64,000 bases of DNA, taken from assembly GCA_038731605.1 (NCBI GenBank), contig JAVYQP010000001.1, positions 496,001 through 560,000 on the forward strand. The letters are read 5' to 3'. The notes beneath the pieces were generated by a model, which was not told where the DNA came from, did not search any database, and worked only from the letters and a program-made list of their open reading frames with translations. The DNA comes from WYZ-LMO2 sp038731605 (GTDB lineage Archaea; Halobacteriota; Archaeoglobi; Archaeoglobales; Archaeoglobaceae). Every line of letters begins with the position of its first letter. The first letter of the stretch is position 1. This document shows positions 44,157-51,885 of the stretch, piece by piece. Both the position numbers and the translations under genes were made by a program.

Positions 44157-45628
44157 ATGCGGAGAGACTTTACAAGAGACTTTTTAAGACCCCGGAGGAG
44201 AAAAAGCTAATCCCGATCTTTCTCGTGCTTTTGACTATATTCTCTTTTCTCGAGTTCTCAACGCTCTTTTTCACAGCCCTCGTTTTAGCAACAACCTTCG
44301 CATCGATAAAGCTCATTGGGCTCAAGTTCAACCTTAGAAGGACAATATTTCTGGCAATCCTGATTTTGTTGCTCGGATTTATCTCCTTCAAAGCCTTTGG
44401 CAGTTTTTCGGGGGCTTACTTCCTCTTTTTATCGGTTCTTTACTTTTGCTCCGAGCGAGGCTTTGCACCTTCTGCAATCGTCTCCTCGATCCCATTCTTA
44501 ATTCTCGACCCATTTTCCGTTCCCGTTCTCGTGTTCTCCGCACTACTGTTTTTCTTTTATCTGCGGTTTCTCAACCTTGGTCTCGAGCTGAACCTGAGAG
44601 ATTACCTGAGAGGTTTCGTGAAGTTCTGGCTTACAGAGGATCCGAGGTTTCTCGAAGAAGTGTTGTCTAAGGACTCCGAAGTCTTCGAGGGGAAAGTGAG
44701 GTGTCTCAGGGTTGGGAACGTCAAGCTGATCTCAACCGATTTCCACCCTGGTCCATTCAGAAACGTTGGTGGGGCTAAGCTCGTGGGAATGCTCGATTTT
44801 CCGAACTCAGTTTACCTTCACTCTCCCTCTGCGCACGAAAGAGATCCAGTGAGCGAGGAAGACGTTCTTAGGATCAGGAACGCAGTGGAGTGTGGAACAG
44901 AAAAAATCAATGCAATGAGACCCCTCGAAATTGAGGGGAAAAATTTCAAAGTCTTCTGTTTTCCCTTTGACAAGATAAGGCTTATTTTCGTTAGTGGGAA
45001 GCGGAGAATCGATGACTTTATCGTTGAATCTCCGCACTTCGTTGTCGATTGTCACAATGCAAACTTTCATGGCGAGCTGAGCGTTGAGGAGATCGAGGAG
45101 ATAAGAGAGCTTGTTGAGAAGGCAGAGAAAGTCGAAAGCGAGACCACAGCAGTGAAATCGGGCTTTGTGAAAATGGAGTTCAGTAGCGATAGCATCGTTC
45201 GCTACCTCTCGGCGATTCTGCTTGAATGCGGTGGCGAGAGATTTGCAATCGTTGTCTTTGACTCGAACAACGTTGAGCCGAAGTTTAGGGAAAAAGTCGA
45301 GGAGAGGTTTGCTCGGCTTGGCTACAAGGCGATCGTTTGCTCTACCGACAACCACGAGAGAACGGGAGCCAAAGTCAGAGAATCCTACAAACCTGCGGGC
45401 TCGTGCTTGGAGGATTACGAAGCACTCGAGAAATTGATAGAAAAGTGCAAGGATCTTGAGCTTGCCGAAGTCGAGTTCTTTTACAGCGAAAAAAGAGTGG
45501 CGGTTAGAGTTCTTGGAAAAATCTTGCAGAGACTTGAGAAGGTTGAAAAAAAAGCCGATCGTTACATTGCGGTTTTCTTTCTTCTAACGTTCGTCACTCT
45601 GTTCCTTCCACTCGCAAAGGTTATTTAG
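44129..45628 (+). CDS. DUF2070 family membrane protein
   Basis: A 499-aa protein with an N-terminal block of about five or six helices (residues 20-160), then a long soluble domain from about 165, and a single terminal helix (about 475-495). The soluble domain has S-T-D-F-H-P-G-P-F-R-N-V-G-G, V-D-C-H-N-A-N-F-H and T-D-N-H-E-R, in which histidine/aspartate groups could bind metal ions and form a phosphatase- or hydrolase-like site. I assign it to archaeal DUF2070; function unknown. It overlaps the UbiD gene by 28 bases. Confidence 0.6.
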   Translation: MGRDKQVSIDAERLYKRLFKTPEEKKLIPIFLVLLTIFSFLEFSTLFFTALVLATTFASIKLIGLKFNLRRTIFLAILILLLGFISFKAFGSFSGAYFLFLSVLYFCSERGFAPSAIVSSIPFLILDPFSVPVLVFSALLFFFYLRFLNLGLELNLRDYLRGFVKFWLTEDPRFLEEVLSKDSEVFEGKVRCLRVGNVKLISTDFHPGPFRNVGGAKLVGMLDFPNSVYLHSPSAHERDPVSEEDVLRIRNAVECGTEKINAMRPLEIEGKNFKVFCFPFDKIRLIFVSGKRRIDDFIVESPHFVVDCHNANFHGELSVEEIEEIRELVEKAEKVESETTAVKSGFVKMEFSSDSIVRYLSAILLECGGERFAIVVFDSNNVEPKFREKVEERFARLGYKAIVCSTDNHERTGAKVRESYKPAGSCLEDYEALEKLIEKCKDLELAEVEFFYSEKRVAVRVLGKILQRLEKVEKKADRYIAVFFLLTFVTLFLPLAKVI

Positions 45629-45658
45629 TTCACGAGCCAAGTTTTTAAGGGTGATGAC

Positions 45659-46813
45659 GTGGAGCTCGTAGAGCTGATAAGGGAGGACTACTACGTTATA
45701 AACGCTGACGAAACCTTGTCGAAGCTGTTTCCACTCATAGAAAAGCTCGGAAGAGACAAGGCGAACGCAATCTTGGTCGAGGAGAACGGGAAAATATTAG
45801 GCGTCGTCAGAGAGAAGGATCTGATCAGAGGTAGGGCGCTGAAGAATCCACACGAAACGAAAGTGAGATCTTTGCTCGTGAGAACAGGAGCGATTTCGCA
45901 CGAGGATTTGAGCGCAGAAAAAGTCGCAAGGAGGTTCATAGAAGACGCTACGCCTTTCGTTCTCGTAAAGATTGGGGAAAAAAATGGTGTGATTTATATT
46001 AATGACTTTATTAAATTCATAAAAGATCATTTTGAGAAGGTCAAGGTAAGGGAAGTCATGAACGAGGACTTCGTAACTGTCAGACGATTCGACACAGTTG
46101 CGAAGGCTTTGTCGCTGATGAAAAAGAGTGGCGCAGACAGAGTTGTTGTAGTAGACGAGCATGGGAAGACGATCGGAGTTCTCACGGGGAAAGACGTTAT
46201 CGACCGTGTAATAGCTCCGAGAAAAAGGGCAAGGATGGGTGATTTTAGCGGAGAAAAGGACAAAACGTTGTCGATCATGGTCGAAAGTGTGATGAGCTCG
46301 CCACCGATCTGTGTCAAATCTATGGACAGTGTTGCAGAAGTCATCGATCTGATGGCGGAGAACAGGATTTCGAGCGTTGTAGTTGAGAGAGACGGAATTC
46401 CGGAAGGCTTGGTGATGAAAAGAGACATTCTCGAGTATTTCCTGAAGCTTCAGGAGAGAAAAGAGCTTGCGGTTCAATTCGTCCTCCAGAACGTTGAGTT
46501 CGACGATTTTGACAGGAATGCAATCTTAGAAGATGTGGAGAGGTTCATGAGGAAGTTCAGCGACTTCTTGGGGAATACGAGCGTATACATTTACCTAAGG
46601 AGGCAGAGAGTCCACTACAGGAACTTGCCGTTGATAACAGCGAAGGTGAAAGTTTGGAGCGATAGGGGAATGTTCATCGCAAGTGGAGAAAGCTGGGGAA
46701 TTGAGTTTGCGCTCCACGTTGCGCTCGAAAAGCTTGAAAGGGAAGTTCAGAAAGAAAAGGAGCTCTCTGAGGAAAGAAAGCTCGAGAAGGTTGTTCACGA
46801 GTTCTTCGAGTAA
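45659..46813 (+). CDS. Four CBS domains fused to an HPF/RaiA-like domain
   Basis: A 384-aa protein. Residues about 8-260 form four CBS domains in two pairs (examples V-V-R-E-K-D-L-I-R-G, G-V-L-T-G-K-D-V-I, G-L-V-M-K-R-D-I-L). Residues about 268-375 resemble bacterial ribosome hibernation factor HPF/RaiA: a starting strand and helix, a second strand with V-Y-I-Y-L-R-R, then V-K-V-W-S-D-R-G-M-F-I-A-S and a last helix A-L-H-V-A-L-E-K-L-E-R-E-V-Q-K. CBS pairs bind adenine nucleotides, so a ribosome-silencing protein that reads cell energy is a possible role. GTG start with GGTGAT upstream. It converges on hisD, overlapping by 19 bases. Confidence 0.7.
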   Translation: MELVELIREDYYVINADETLSKLFPLIEKLGRDKANAILVEENGKILGVVREKDLIRGRALKNPHETKVRSLLVRTGAISHEDLSAEKVARRFIEDATPFVLVKIGEKNGVIYINDFIKFIKDHFEKVKVREVMNEDFVTVRRFDTVAKALSLMKKSGADRVVVVDEHGKTIGVLTGKDVIDRVIAPRKRARMGDFSGEKDKTLSIMVESVMSSPPICVKSMDSVAEVIDLMAENRISSVVVERDGIPEGLVMKRDILEYFLKLQERKELAVQFVLQNVEFDDFDRNAILEDVERFMRKFSDFLGNTSVYIYLRRQRVHYRNLPLITAKVKVWSDRGMFIASGESWGIEFALHVALEKLEREVQKEKELSEERKLEKVVHEFFE

Positions 46814-47994
46814 TTTAGCCTTATTTTTATACTTTCTGCATGCTTTTTAAGCCCTTCTGCCTCTGCGAGCTTAACAGCGACGCTTCCGATTCTTTTGAGG
46901 GTTTCGTAGCTCAGCTGTTGGAACGTGAAGGATTTCATGAAGCTCTCGACGCTTAAACCGCTGAAGATCTTTGCGTATCCCATCGTTGGGAGAACGTGGT
47001 TTGTTCCGCTTGCATAATCCCCAAGGGCTACCGCCGAGAAGTCTCCAAGGAACACGCTTCCAGCGTTCTTGATCTTTTTCAGGAATCTCTCTGGCTTTTT
47101 GCAAAAGATCGACAAATGCTCGGGAGCGAAGTCGTTCGCAATCTTTATCGCCTCATCCAAGTTGCCAACGATCTTTACAACCGCAGAACTTGCGAGTTTT
47201 TTGACTTCTTCGGCGATTTTTTCAGAAGTTGTTAAAACGATTGCGATAGCAAAAGGATCGTGCTCGAGTTGCGCAAGGCAGTCATAGGCTATGAACTCGG
47301 CGTTCGCAGTCTCGTCTGCGATTATCAAAATCTCAGAGGGTCCAGCAGGCATGTCTATTGCGACGTCGTTTGCAACGAGCATTTTTGCTGCGGTTACGTA
47401 GACGTTTCCAGGACCAACGATCTTGTTCACTTTTTTAATACTCTCAGTTCCGTAAGCCATCGCAGCGATCGCCTGAGCACCGCCGACGCTGTAGATCTCG
47501 TCGAATCCCGCAATGTCGCAGGCAACAAGGGTCAATGGATTCACTTTCCCCTTTGCATTCGGCGGGGTGCATGCAACGAGCTCTTCAACCCCCGCTATTT
47601 TCGCTGGAACCCCGATCATCAGCGCTGTCGAAGGATAACTCGCCCTCCCTCCGGGAACGTAGGCTCCGACCCTCTCGATTGGAACGTAGATCTTCCCCAT
47701 GAAGCAATCCTCGAATTGAATCTTGATCTCTCTTTCCACGCTTGTAAGCATGTGGAATCTCTCTATGTTCTCCTTCGCAACTTCGAGCGCATCGATGAGC
47801 TCGTCGTCGACTTCTTCGTATGCGTTTTCGATCTCTTTTTTCCTGACCTTCAGCCTCTTCAGTTCCACGCCATCAAACATCTTCTCGTATTTGATCACAG
47901 CTTTATCGCCGTTGTTTTTCACGTCTTCCACTATCGGCTTAACTTTTTCAATGAATTCGCTAAAGTCGAGCTTTTTTCTAACCTCTTCGAGCAT
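46795..47994 (-). CDS. hisD: Histidinol dehydrogenase
   Basis: A 399-aa zinc enzyme, near the usual archaeal/bacterial length. Key segments are Y-V-P-G-G-R-A-S-Y-P-S-T, V-G-G-A-Q-A-I-A-A, V-G-P-G-N-V-Y-V, D-M-P-A-G-P-S-E, F-A-P-E-H-L-S-I and Y-A-S-G-T-N-H-V-L-P-T, which carry the NAD, zinc and histidinol ligands. It carries out the last two oxidations of histidine synthesis. Its start lies within the end of the NUDIX gene (17-base overlap), preceded by GAGGGGAT. No other his genes are nearby. Confidence 0.95.
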   Translation of the reverse strand: MLEEVRKKLDFSEFIEKVKPIVEDVKNNGDKAVIKYEKMFDGVELKRLKVRKKEIENAYEEVDDELIDALEVAKENIERFHMLTSVEREIKIQFEDCFMGKIYVPIERVGAYVPGGRASYPSTALMIGVPAKIAGVEELVACTPPNAKGKVNPLTLVACDIAGFDEIYSVGGAQAIAAMAYGTESIKKVNKIVGPGNVYVTAAKMLVANDVAIDMPAGPSEILIIADETANAEFIAYDCLAQLEHDPFAIAIVLTTSEKIAEEVKKLASSAVVKIVGNLDEAIKIANDFAPEHLSIFCKKPERFLKKIKNAGSVFLGDFSAVALGDYASGTNHVLPTMGYAKIFSGLSVESFMKSFTFQQLSYETLKRIGSVAVKLAEAEGLKKHAESIKIRLNYSKNS

Positions 47995-48541
47995 AATATC
48001 CCCTCAAAATTTCGAAAAAACGATTAACAGAACCAAATCGAGAAACTATTCGCAAATAAAGATCGTCGAGAACTCTGCTCGACGCTCCCCAGACAAGCTC
48101 CTTAGAACACTCGAAGTTCGCACCCCAGTCCGCAACCCGACGTGAAAGCAGAACACTCTCGAGCCTATCGACAAGAACCTTGCTCACCTCCCTCGAATCT
48201 GGGTTGAAATTCGCCTCCTCCGCAACTCCAACCACAGGACAGATCTTGATCCTATATTCAAGGACTTCTCGAGGCTTTAAAAAACCAAGAACTTCGACCT
48301 TGTTTCTTTTAAGACCCAACTCCTCCTCGACCTCTCGAAGCGCAGTTTCGATCGCACTTTCGCCTTCCTCTATCATCCCACCAGGAAACGCAACGTGTCC
48401 TGCGCTTCGAGTTAGGTTTTTGCCCCTCTTTATCATCACAATCTTTGAGTCCCTGCACTCCAAGATCGGGACGAGAACCGCAGCTCTTACTTTTTCATCG
48501 GTTCTGTTGTTTAGAATCTCTCTGAGCAGACTTCTCAGCAC
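47978..48541 (-). CDS. NUDIX hydrolase, CoA pyrophosphatase-like
   Basis: A 187-aa NUDIX protein. The NUDIX box is G-M-I-E-E-G-E-S-A-I-E-T-A-L-R-E-V-E-E-E-L-G, complete, and the segment S-A-G-H-V-A-F-P-G-G just ahead resembles the H-A-G-Q-V-A-F-P-G-G that marks CoA diphosphatases. It probably cleaves CoA or a similar nucleotide. GTG start at 48541 sits 26 bases after TATA-like GTTTATATAATC with no ribosome site, thus leaderless. Cotranscribed with hisD and divergent from the tRNA-Ala gene. Confidence 0.8.
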   Translation of the reverse strand: MLRSLLREILNNRTDEKVRAAVLVPILECRDSKIVMIKRGKNLTRSAGHVAFPGGMIEEGESAIETALREVEEELGLKRNKVEVLGFLKPREVLEYRIKICPVVGVAEEANFNPDSREVSKVLVDRLESVLLSRRVADWGANFECSKELVWGASSRVLDDLYLRIVSRFGSVNRFFEILRGYYARRG

Positions 48542-48561
48542 AAAGTTTCTACGAGCTCAGA

Positions 48562-48573
48562 TTATATAAACCT
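48562..48573 (-). promoter_or_regulatory. TATA-like box of the NUDIX-hisD operon
   Basis: GATTATATAAAC as read on the plus strand is centred 26 bases upstream of the GTG start of the NUDIX gene on the minus strand, a good match in sequence and spacing to an archaeal TATA box for a leaderless mRNA. Confidence 0.5.
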
Positions 48574-48643
48574 TGAGACCTTGTTTCCTTCGAAATCCAA
48601 AGAGAAGCATAAAGTTTATCTTCACGAATCGCAACGCAGTGAA

Positions 48644-48715
48644 GGGCTCGTAGCTCAGCGGTAGAGCGCCGCCTTCGCGAGGCGGAGGCCCCGGGTTCAA
48701 ATCCCGGCGAGTCCA
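48644..48715 (+). tRNA. tRNA-Ala (anticodon CGC)
   Basis: A full cloverleaf. The acceptor stem GGGCTCG pairs with CGAGTCC and contains the G3:U70 wobble pair that marks alanine tRNA. D arm GCTC/GAGC, anticodon stem CCGCC/GGCGG with loop TTCGCGA (CGC), T arm CCGGG/CCCGG with TTCAAAT. The 3' CCA is not encoded; the discriminator A is 48715. It reads GCG codons. Its last 19 bases are also the end of the reverse-strand unknown gene. Confidence 0.97.
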
Positions 48716-49230
48716 TTTTTTCTTATGAGTTGCGAAATCACCTTCGAAGCAAAAAAGTGCAGATAGGAAGATTGACATCGTCTGCAATTTTTCAGTATCT
48801 CCCTTGAGTTATCCTTAACAAAGCGTTTGACCTCTTCTAGCTCAGGATCTGGCTGTGTTCTCTTTTCAAGCCTTTCCAGAACTTCTTCGACAGTGAGCAA
48901 AGGCGCTCGTTCTATGTAATCCAAGGCATGATGGAGATACCATGCTCTCACGTATTCTTTCCCCTTTCGTCGCAAAAATTCCAGTTGAATGTATGCAGCT
49001 GTTTTTCTCTGTCTGCTCACATCGTGTTTGCCCACAACCTCCGTAATAGGTATGCAGACGACGTTTCTTCTCCTTTTACTCTGTAAGACCTCTTTGTCCC
49101 AATCGTCACAGAAACGTAGGAACTCAGGGTCTTGTTCGGGAAAATCAATCATCCTGTTAACATAGTTTGAAACGTCTGTCGATATGCCAATTTTTTCTGC
49201 CCACTTGTTATGGATTTCCCACGCTGGCAT
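48697..49230 (-). CDS. Unknown 177-aa protein between two tRNA genes
   Basis: I do not recognise this protein. It is mixed charge, with a conserved-looking N-terminus A-W-E-I-H-N-K-W-A-E-K-I-G-I and a central W-Y-L-H-H-A-L-D-Y-I segment whose two histidines and aspartate recall HD or zinc-dependent hydrolase motifs; another G-K-H-D-V-S group lies earlier. The last 20 residues (C-R-R-C and K-V-I-S-Q-L-I-R) read partly across the 3' end of tRNA-Ala. The ATG at 49230 is preferred over TTG 49248 since AGGAGGG lies just before it. It could be a remnant of an element that once used a tRNA site, but it lacks integrase motifs. Confidence 0.55.
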   Translation of the reverse strand: MPAWEIHNKWAEKIGISTDVSNYVNRMIDFPEQDPEFLRFCDDWDKEVLQSKRRRNVVCIPITEVVGKHDVSRQRKTAAYIQLEFLRRKGKEYVRAWYLHHALDYIERAPLLTVEEVLERLEKRTQPDPELEEVKRFVKDNSREILKNCRRCQSSYLHFFASKVISQLIRKNGLAGI

Positions 49231-49278
49231 AGCCCTCCTGGGACTCAATTATTGAAGCGAAAAGTTAGTAACTTCAAA

Positions 49279-49351
49279 TGGGCTCGCCCGGATTCGAACC
49301 GGGGACCTTCGCCGTGTCAGGGCGACGTCATAACCGCTAGACTACGAGCCC
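49279..49351 (-). tRNA. tRNA-Val (anticodon GAC)
   Basis: On the minus strand a complete cloverleaf: acceptor GGGCTCG/CGAGCCC, D arm with GTCTAGCGGTTATGAC, anticodon stem TCGCC/GGCGA with loop CTGACAC (GAC), and T arm CCCGG/CCGGG with TTCGAAT. The discriminator A is at 49279 and CCA is not encoded. It reads GTC and, by wobble, GTT codons. It points towards the tRNA-Ala gene, with the unknown 177-aa gene between. Confidence 0.97.
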
Positions 49352-49485
49352 TATCGCTTATCTTTACTCATGACTTATGAAGTTTGCGGTTGTAGAGCTC
49401 GAGGCTCTTCAACTCAAGTTGAACTTTAATAATTTCGTGTCGAACGAAGAAAAGCTTAAATCTTCCTGTGGGCAAAAGTTCACGT

Positions 49486-50928
49486 ATGGCGGGGAAATTT
49501 ATTATGATAATGATAGTGTTGGGGTTACCGATTGCTGTGCCCTATCTCTTTACTGACCTGTTACCCATTAACGTCGCCCTATATGCTTACTTCTACGTTT
49601 TGCTGATAAGCTCTCTCTCCCTCATCTTCTCCCTCTTCTTAATAGCAATTTGGACAGGAGAACGTAGGATCTTTGCATCTTTTACAGCGCTGACAATTCT
49701 CATCGGTATCGTGGGCATTTACGCAGTATTTAGTAGGGGGATCGAAATTTCGGGCTATGAGGAGATGGTTTTGGACTTTGTGAGAAAGATGAGTAGCTCG
49801 GAACTTGCTGTTTTGTCTTTTCTGTCATTCCATTTTCCGCTTCTGTCGTTTGGGATCTGGAAAGCGGGTAGAGAGATCGCTTTTCTGAGGTTCAAGGATC
49901 TAATCGTCTCGGTAGCGGTTCTCATTTTTTTGGGAGTCGTGATCGTAGTTGCAAATCTTTACTCAGTCATGGAACCACAGATCAAGGAGTTGTTCAATGT
50001 CATGTGCTCCGCAGATGTTTTGCTCATCTTTTTCTACACTTTACTCGTCCGAATATACCGTGAAACCGAGGCAAAGGCTTACTATCTGATGATTCTCGGA
50101 TTCTTCTTCCTGAAGTTCCTTTGCGACGTTGCAATCGTTGGAGGTATTACGACCGCTGGAATCCCGGCGGTTTTTTACGCACTGAGTTATGCGAACCTTT
50201 TTGCGGGGATGGTGTATTTATACACACGGGACGTAAAGATCCTCACTTATCAGGAAGTTGTTGAAGAGAAGGAGAGAGTTACGGAGCTATACAAACGTGT
50301 CAACGAGCTTCAGGAAGTTCTTTCGGTTATAAACAGAATGCTGAGACATGATGTGAAGAACAAGCTTCAGATAATCCTTGGCTACATCGAGATCTACCTC
50401 GCCGAGAGGGATGAACGCTACTTAGAGAAGGCGATCCAAGCGGTGGACGAGACGAACCAATACCTCAACAAGATAAGAGATCTCGAAAGAGCGATCTCGA
50501 CGGAGAAGAGTATCTTAAAGCCAACGAATATTAGGGAAGTCGTGGAGGACGTTTTGAACTTTTATCAGATCCCATCGAACGTTCAGGGGAGCTGTTATGC
50601 GCTTGCGGACGAAGCGATTTACTCTGTCATCGACAACATAGTCAACAACGCTATAAAGCACGGAAAAACGGATAGGATCGACGTGAAACTCAGCGAGCTC
50701 GATGGGGAGTGCGAAATAAGGATCATCGACTATGGCGTCGGGATTCCGAGCGAGATCAGGAGAAAGATATTCGAGGAGAAGTTCACACTCGACCCTCAGA
50801 GCGGAAGCGGTTTGGGTCTTTACGTTGTTAGAAAAGTCGTTGAGAGGTATGGGGGGAGAGTTTGGGTTGAAGATACGAAACCAAGAGGAGCTACGTTTGT
50901 TCTGAGGCTTAAAACTAAGCTCCAGTAG
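49486..50928 (+). CDS. Membrane-bound sensor histidine kinase
   Basis: A 480-aa kinase. Residues about 1-250 form seven hydrophobic helices with no periplasmic domain, so it probably senses the membrane or a small ligand. A short coiled helix (V-E-E-K-E-R-V-T-E-L) leads to a dimerisation helix with M-L-R-H-D-V-K-N-K-L (His288), and the ATPase domain has D-N-I-V-N-N-A-I-K-H, D-Y-G-V-G-I-P and G-S-G-L-G-L-Y-V-V. H-D-V-K-N is the H box common in archaeal kinases. No response regulator is adjacent. ATG 49486 is chosen as the TATA-like AAGCTTAAAT is about 28 bases ahead; a GTG six codons earlier is the alternative. Confidence 0.88.
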   Translation: MAGKFIMIMIVLGLPIAVPYLFTDLLPINVALYAYFYVLLISSLSLIFSLFLIAIWTGERRIFASFTALTILIGIVGIYAVFSRGIEISGYEEMVLDFVRKMSSSELAVLSFLSFHFPLLSFGIWKAGREIAFLRFKDLIVSVAVLIFLGVVIVVANLYSVMEPQIKELFNVMCSADVLLIFFYTLLVRIYRETEAKAYYLMILGFFFLKFLCDVAIVGGITTAGIPAVFYALSYANLFAGMVYLYTRDVKILTYQEVVEEKERVTELYKRVNELQEVLSVINRMLRHDVKNKLQIILGYIEIYLAERDERYLEKAIQAVDETNQYLNKIRDLERAISTEKSILKPTNIREVVEDVLNFYQIPSNVQGSCYALADEAIYSVIDNIVNNAIKHGKTDRIDVKLSELDGECEIRIIDYGVGIPSEIRRKIFEEKFTLDPQSGSGLGLYVVRKVVERYGGRVWVEDTKPRGATFVLRLKTKLQ

Positions 50929-50997
50929 TTTCAGAGCGAAACCGAAAAGTTTTTGTTTGACTGAAAATATATATAATGATGAGGGAGGTGATGTTGT

Positions 50998-51885
50998 GTG
51001 ATTGAAGCCTATAAAAGGCTACCCAAAGAGTCGTTTGAGCTCATCCTCCGCAACATGGCTGTTAGGGATTATCTTAAGGAGATCTGGGATCAATACATGA
51101 GTTATGGAAAAATTGAAGCCCGAAGTTTCGATAGAGTGTTTGAAGAGCTTTTCAGGTTCTTCTTCAGACCATTCGAGCTCATCCTCTTCAACGAGAAAGT
51201 CGTCAAGTCAATAATACCGATCCAAGACATTTTCGCGAGCAAAGATCTCGTCTCGGCTTACAGCGAATTCATGGACAGCCTCTTCTCCCACATGAGGCTA
51301 AGTTTCCAGCTTTTTTCGGAGCCTTTGATCGAAAGAACGCTACCCGAGAAGTTCATCGAAGAGTGGAGGGAGTATTTAAGGAGATTTGAAGCCATGCACG
51401 AGATCCCATATGACTTCCCATTTGCACTGCCCGAGAACGCAAAGAACTACCTCATAGACTGTCTTTCACACTGGAACGACTTTCTCACATACTATGGGAA
51501 GTATCGAGATCTGATGAAAGCCTCTTTCAGAAGGGCGGTCGAAAAAGTTTGCGACTTCGTTGGAAAATCTGAGCTCAAGAGCTTCGAGGATTTTAGAAAC
51601 ACGTTTCAAGATTCGTTGGCTAAGGAGTTCGACTCTCTTTTGAAGTCAAAGGAATACTTGGAGCTCCAGGAAAAGCTTTTTAGTGTGCTCTTTGATCACA
51701 TCTACTGCCTCCGCAGGTTTTTGGAGCTTATCATCGAGAACAATCCAGCAAGTCCATTTGCAACGGTTTCGCAGATCGACGAAGCTTACAAGAGAATTTT
51801 GGATCTCAAAAGAAAGATATCGGAGCTCGAGAAGAGAGTTGAGTTGTTGGAGGGAGAGATATGTTCGAAAAGATCAAAGGCTTGA
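50998..51885 (+). CDS. phaE: PhaE-like subunit of class III polyhydroxyalkanoate synthase
   Basis: A 295-aa helical, acidic protein directly before phaC. The clue to PhaE is the C-terminus, A-S-P-F-A-T-V-S-Q-I-D-E-A-Y-K-R-I followed by a coiled coil L-K-R-K-I-S-E-L-E-K-R-V-E-L-L, equivalent to the PhaE tail F-P-T-R-x-E-V-D-E-L-H-K. PhaE activates and stabilises PhaC and links it to the granule. GTG start with a very strong ribosome site GGAGGTGAT seven bases ahead and an AT-rich run ATATATATAA upstream. phaC starts inside its end (25-base overlap). Confidence 0.7.
   Translation: MIEAYKRLPKESFELILRNMAVRDYLKEIWDQYMSYGKIEARSFDRVFEELFRFFFRPFELILFNEKVVKSIIPIQDIFASKDLVSAYSEFMDSLFSHMRLSFQLFSEPLIERTLPEKFIEEWREYLRRFEAMHEIPYDFPFALPENAKNYLIDCLSHWNDFLTYYGKYRDLMKASFRRAVEKVCDFVGKSELKSFEDFRNTFQDSLAKEFDSLLKSKEYLELQEKLFSVLFDHIYCLRRFLELIIENNPASPFATVSQIDEAYKRILDLKRKISELEKRVELLEGEICSKRSKA

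Noticed and set aside
48644..49351. Shared ten-base GGGCTCGTAG ends of the two tRNAs as attachment sites of an element
   Set aside because: The similarity is explained by common tRNA acceptor and D-arm structure, and the copies are inverted, while att sites of an integrated element are direct repeats; no integrase is present.
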